Position numbers and translations under genes: made by a program. Positions 60,646 to 64,000 of a DNA stretch of 64,000 nucleotides are shown here, piece after piece. The notes beneath the pieces are model-generated. The model worked only from the letters and a program-made list of their open reading frames with translations. It was not told the origin of the DNA and searched no databases. Each line of letters starts with the position of its first letter. The first letter of the stretch is position 1. The DNA is taken from the NCBI RefSeq assembly GCF_022678625.1, contig NZ_JALBYQ010000001.1, forward strand, positions 868,001-932,000, written 5' to 3'. The DNA comes from Aliiroseovarius subalbicans. Lineage in GTDB: Bacteria > Pseudomonadota > Alphaproteobacteria > Rhodobacterales > Rhodobacteraceae.

Positions 60646-61516
60646 ATGACCCCCAGTTGGCGCACCGGCCTTTTGATTTGCCTTGCTGTAGCCTCGGCCA
60701 GCCCCCTTCGGGCGGGGTCCGAGACTGTGTTGTTTCAACCCGGCGGCGCCGTTGTGGGCGGGGCGAAACCGCTTCTGGCGATGCATCCCGCTGCCACCAA
60801 TGCTGCCGTGCCGCACAGTGCTGCCAGCTTGTTCACCGGGCAAAGCGGGGCCAGCCTGTTTGCCCCCTTGCCCGCACGCCCGTCCCGCGCCGCCGCGCGT
60901 GCCGCCGCCCGTGCGGCCGATGCCCAGGCCCGCACCGTGGCCGCCGCGGCACAGGTTACGCTGTCCGCGCCGCAATCGCTGCCTGCGCTGACCCAGATTC
61001 AGCGGCTGCGTCATCTGATTGCCCAGGCCGAGGCCGGGGCGAAGGGCTATGACGCCGTGCAACACGGGGCGAAGATCAAGCCTGACACCCCCCCCCACGC
61101 AGATGAAAGTCCAGGACATCTATGACTGGATCTCGGCAACGCCTGGCCAGCCCCACGCGATCGGGCGCTATCAGTTCATCCCGGCCACGCTGAAACGTCT
61201 GGTCACCAAGCTGGGCGTTGGGGTGGATGAGGTGTTTTCCCCCCGATTGCAGGATCGGTTGGGCGATACCCTTTTGCTGGAGGCGGGCTTGGCCGCCTTT
61301 CGTCAGGGCCGCATGACGCGACATGTCTTCATGAACAACATGGCCAAGATCTGGGCCGGGTTGCCGAATTCCTCCGGTAAATCGCACTACGATGGCTATG
61401 CCGGCAACAAGGCAACGATGACCTGGGCGCGGTTCGACCGGGAAATGGCGCGGATATTTCCCACGCCCGCGACTACGTCAGCAGGCGCGAATACCACAAC
61501 AGCCCCAAACGGGTAA
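60646..61516 (+). pseudogene. Secreted muramidase/lysozyme-like protein, frameshifted at a C9 tract
   Basis: Two overlapping frames make one protein. The first (60646 onward) gives a signal peptide (LLICLAVASASPLRAG), an Ala/Arg-rich region and the start of a lysozyme-like domain, LRHLIAQAEAGAKGYDAVQHG, with the candidate catalytic Glu. It then hits a stop at 61125. The second frame continues it with MKVQDIYDWISATPGQPHAIGRYQFIPATL and ends at 61516. The frames meet exactly at nine C (61088-61096); eight C would join them into one protein of about 289 residues. This could be a real frameshift, a slippage-controlled gene or a sequencing error. The 3' end overlaps the converging methyltransferase gene by 44 bp. 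Confidence 0.8.
61088..61096. repeat. Run of nine C inside the muramidase-like gene
   Basis: The homopolymer is at the exact site where the two halves of the coding sequence change frame. Runs of this length are prone to slippage in replication and transcription. Loss of one C restores the full protein. Confidence 0.85.
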
Positions 61517-62669
61517 GCTGCGCGGTCACCGGCGCCCAGAGGCTGCGAAAGGCGATCGGGTCCAACCCGGCCTGCCCTGCGATGGCCGACAGCGGCGCGC
61601 GCCCGGTAATCCCGGCGATCAACGGGGCGGCCGCCTTGTCAATCTTCAAGGAGATCGCCTCGCCCTCGACCTTCACGTTGACCCGACCCCGTTTGGCGAT
61701 CTCACCGGCCAGCGCCGGGGCTGACCCGCCCTTGAGATGTGGCACCAGCGTCGGGTCAGTTCCATCCGCCACCGTTTGGTCCCGCCCTTTTGCCACCGCA
61801 TAGCCCGTGTGCATCTTGATCGTGCCGCGCAGCTCTTCGGCGATGGCCATGCGGGCGATCGGGTCATCCGGCAGGCCGATGTCCCCGACAATGTCGCGCG
61901 GGTCGTACAGGCTGGGCTGTGAAAACCCCGCCAGCTGCAGCCCGGCTTGATCCAGCGCCTCGGCCACTTCTCGCACGCGGTAGGTCCGGTCGGTCGAATG
62001 CAGCAGAAGGTCAAAGAAACCTGCGTCCCCTTGCTTGTGGTCCACCACGTTCCGGTTCAGCGCAAAGGGATGGTTTTTCGGCAGGGATTTGAACACTTTG
62101 CGCGCCTCCCGCAGCTTGTCCTTGGGCGACATCCCGTCAAACAGCGCGGCAAAGGCATCCTGAAGCGGATACACGCCGGACCGCCCGAACGGGGCATAGA
62201 CCATGAAGCCCAGCCCGCCCCCCGGCGCCAGCGCCCGGCCCAGCGCGTCAAACCCGTCCTGCGGCCTTGGCAGGTGATGCAGCACCCCGCAGCAGTCGAT
62301 GTAATCGAACTGCCCCATCTCTGGCGCGTCCAGAAGGCTGCCGGTGACAAAAGTGATGCCCTTCAGCCCACGCACGCGCGCGCGTTCTTCGGCAATGGCG
62401 CGCGAGGCGCTGGACAGATCGACATAGGTGATCTCATAGGGCCGCTTGGCCATGGTCATGACCTGGGCCAGCTGGATCAGCGCATCCCCGGTACCGCCCC
62501 CCGCGACCAGTGCCTTCAACGGCTCACGCCAATTGCGCGCACCGTTCCACAGGAAATGATCCATTTCCAGCGGGTGCGACGGGGATCCATTGACAAGGCG
62601 ACGACGCTCCTCGTTCGGATCCCGCGCGGGATAGGGAAAGGCTTCGTATTGCGCTTTGACGTCGTTCAT
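61473..62669 (-). CDS. Class I SAM-dependent methyltransferase
   Basis: 398 residues. The N-terminal MNDVKAQYEAFPYPARDPNEER is followed by a Rossmann methyltransferase domain: motif I VAGGGTGDALIQLA near residue 55, the acidic motif II YVDLSSASRAIAEER, FDYIDCCGVLHHLPRP, and LAPGGGLGFMVYAPFG. The C-terminal 180 residues are a helical region of the kind found in large Tyr-x-x-F-P-Y-P-type methyltransferases. The substrate is unknown. It stands alone and overlaps the 3' end of the converging muramidase gene. Confidence 0.86.
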   Translation of the reverse strand: MNDVKAQYEAFPYPARDPNEERRRLVNGSPSHPLEMDHFLWNGARNWREPLKALVAGGGTGDALIQLAQVMTMAKRPYEITYVDLSSASRAIAEERARVRGLKGITFVTGSLLDAPEMGQFDYIDCCGVLHHLPRPQDGFDALGRALAPGGGLGFMVYAPFGRSGVYPLQDAFAALFDGMSPKDKLREARKVFKSLPKNHPFALNRNVVDHKQGDAGFFDLLLHSTDRTYRVREVAEALDQAGLQLAGFSQPSLYDPRDIVGDIGLPDDPIARMAIAEELRGTIKMHTGYAVAKGRDQTVADGTDPTLVPHLKGGSAPALAGEIAKRGRVNVKVEGEAISLKIDKAAAPLIAGITGRAPLSAIAGQAGLDPIAFRSLWAPVTAQLTRLGLLWYSRLLT

Positions 62670-62921
62670 CCCTTGGGCCCCTGTCCGAATTTTGCGCGCA
62701 GTTTGCCGGGTCCGGAGCCAAATGGCCAGAGCCTGTCAGGTGTTTCCATTTTGAGGATACTCTGCGGGGCCGCACCGGGAAAACGGCTGCAATTGTGGCA
62801 ATAACTTCACCGAAATTTACCTTTTTCGCCTCACTGTTTCCAAATCACGACCTCATTGGCTGAGTATTGTTCAGAAGAGAGAGCCAATGGACAGGCCATT
62901 GGACACCATCAAGGCAGAGTT

Positions 62922-63134
62922 ATGAGCACCTATACGAGCATACAAAAAACATCGCTCTTCCGCCTGCAGGCACAGATGGCAGAGCACCGGCTGGTGCGTG
63001 CCTTTCGGCAACGTGGCTGGCTGCGCACCCTGCGCGGAAAGATCGATTTTGGTGAACGCCGCGCCACGCATGGGGTGAAACGCATCCGCCATTGGCAAGA
63101 TGGAGGTTTCATCACGATGAAACTGCCAGCCTGA
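62922..63134 (+). CDS. Small basic hypothetical protein
   Basis: 70 residues, strongly basic (AEHRLVRAFRQRGWLRTLRGK), with no hydrophobic segment or recognised family. ATG 62922 has AAGGCAGAG upstream; the open frame extends 22 codons further but without a better start. It precedes another unknown gene on the same strand by 53 bp. The 252-bp gap before it contains no visible gene. Possibly a small regulator or nucleic-acid-binding peptide; no function can be assigned. Confidence 0.5.
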   Translation: MSTYTSIQKTSLFRLQAQMAEHRLVRAFRQRGWLRTLRGKIDFGERRATHGVKRIRHWQDGGFITMKLPA

Positions 63135-63187
63135 GCAATGGTACCGGTCTGCCCCATCGCGGGCCGTCATGAAAAAAGGGGGCCACC

Positions 63188-64000
63188 ATGGACCTGAGCG
63201 AGATCGAAACCACCTTGCTTTTCACAATGCTGCCCGAGGTCGACTTTGATGCCCTGCGCACGCGGCTGAACACCCGGCTTGCGTCACTTGGCTTGGTCCT
63301 CCACCCGGCGGTGGTGCCCGAACCGGGCTGTGCGATCTTCACCGGGTCCGGGCTTCAACTCCTGATCACCACGGACGCCGCTCCTCTGGGGGCCGAGGCG
63401 TTCGGCGGCGCCATCGCTCCGGACACGACACCGGCCAACCGGGCCGCGTTGACCGGTATCGTGGCTCGGCATGGCGCCCATCTGACAATCACGATCTGTC
63501 ACCTAGCGGACGAAGACGTGGCCGACATCACCACCGCCCGCGACAGGCTTCAGCTGGCCCATATCACCGCGGCGGAGCTGGCGCGGCTGCGTTCTCCACT
63601 GGCCGTGCACTGGCAACCCAGCAACCGCCTGATGCAACGCGCTGCCTTTGAGGCGATGGTCGAAGACGACACCCCGCTGGAGCTGTTTCTGTTCCCCGTG
63701 GACGAAGTCACCGGACCGCGCAAGACGCCCGGTCTACGACTTCACGGAGCACGCGTCTGGCTTGGTGCCGAGTTGCACGCCCAATTTGGCGCCCTGCCCC
63801 GCGACGTCGTGCGCCGTGCTGCTCTGGCCTTCGTGAAAGCCGCTTGCGGCAGTGAAACCCTGATCACCGGGCAGAGCTTTCATCATGCCGGTCAGGTGTT
63901 TCGTATCGCGCACGCGCCTCGGGGCAGCCGGATCGACTTGATCCCGGCGGCGCAATCCCCGCTGCCGATCGCACCATCGCCACGCGCACCAATCCACAGA
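63188..64000 (+). CDS. Unrecognised protein, cut by the right edge of the window
   Basis: 271 codons are open from ATG 63188 to the window end with no stop, so this is the 5' part of a longer gene. The product begins MDLSEIETTLLFTMLPEVDF. It is alpha/beta in character, with repeated short hydrophobic strands (HLTITICHLADEDV, LELFLFPVDEV, ARVWLGAELHAQFGA) and no signal peptide or membrane helix. I do not recognise a family; the pattern loosely suggests an uncharacterised DUF of two similar halves. Codon usage matches the neighbours. Confidence 0.7.
   Translation, partial: MDLSEIETTLLFTMLPEVDFDALRTRLNTRLASLGLVLHPAVVPEPGCAIFTGSGLQLLITTDAAPLGAEAFGGAIAPDTTPANRAALTGIVARHGAHLTITICHLADEDVADITTARDRLQLAHITAAELARLRSPLAVHWQPSNRLMQRAAFEAMVEDDTPLELFLFPVDEVTGPRKTPGLRLHGARVWLGAELHAQFGALPRDVVRRAALAFVKAACGSETLITGQSFHHAGQVFRIAHAPRGSRIDLIPAAQSPLPIAPSPRAPIHR

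Overview
The window is chromosomal DNA of a Rhodobacterales (roseobacter-type) alphaproteobacterium. The evidence is the high GC content, alphaproteobacterial families (DUF3572, cobaltochelatase CobS/CobT, pyruvate dehydrogenase E1 beta with its own lipoyl domain) and the gene order cysE / DksA-like / gene transfer agent (GTA) / mltG / fabF / acpP / fabG / fabD, which I know from this order. There are no rRNA genes, insertion sequences or CRISPR arrays. One tRNA, tRNA-Leu(UAG), is present.

Layout. 1-6.4 kb is an accessory block: a cut-off heme-NO-binding (H-NOX) protein, a non-pyrrolysine MttB-family corrinoid methyltransferase, a HAD phosphatase, and a MarR regulator followed at once by a 1064-residue self-sufficient reductive dehalogenase (corrinoid dehalogenase plus two 4Fe-4S clusters, flavin/NAD(P) reductase and 2Fe-2S ferredoxin in one chain). 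6.4-12.7 kb holds DUF3572, a PleD-type diguanylate cyclase that has lost its phospho-acceptor, a four-gene operon (EF-hand protein, ECF sigma, probable anti-sigma, Spy/CpxP-like), DUF983, a NUDIX hydrolase and a transglycosylase lipoprotein. 12.9-24 kb carries gatB, thioesterase, bolA, a J-domain protein, a secreted SGNH hydrolase, and cobS-unknown-cobT-pepP. 24-36 kb holds anmK, tyrS, an aminotransferase, ppiD-trpE, DUF3179, two cyclophilins, pgk and aldolase. 36-41 kb has ftsB, pdhABC and a DUF3365 heme protein.

41-52 kb is cysE, a DksA-like gene, a collapsed GTA locus, mltG and the fatty-acid genes. The GTA locus is the most unusual feature. The first GTA gene is intact, but the large terminase runs in frame, at its Walker B region, into the C-terminal half of the tail megatron (gp15). 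All structural genes between them are missing. 52-64 kb holds rpsF-rpsR-rplI, a second transglycosylase, tig, tRNA-Leu, two stand-alone Hint proteins, nnr, glnB-glnA, a secreted muramidase-like gene frameshifted at a run of nine C, a methyltransferase and two unknown genes, the last cut by the window edge.

Connections. The dehalogenase needs a corrinoid, and cobS/cobT (aerobic cobalt insertion) lie 12 kb away; MttB homologues also work with corrinoid proteins. pgk, aldolase and pdhABC are central carbon metabolism, and fabD/fabG/acpP/fabF supply fatty acids from pyruvate-derived acetyl-CoA. Start codons were chosen from ribosome-binding sites, overlaps and family N-termini. No database search was possible.
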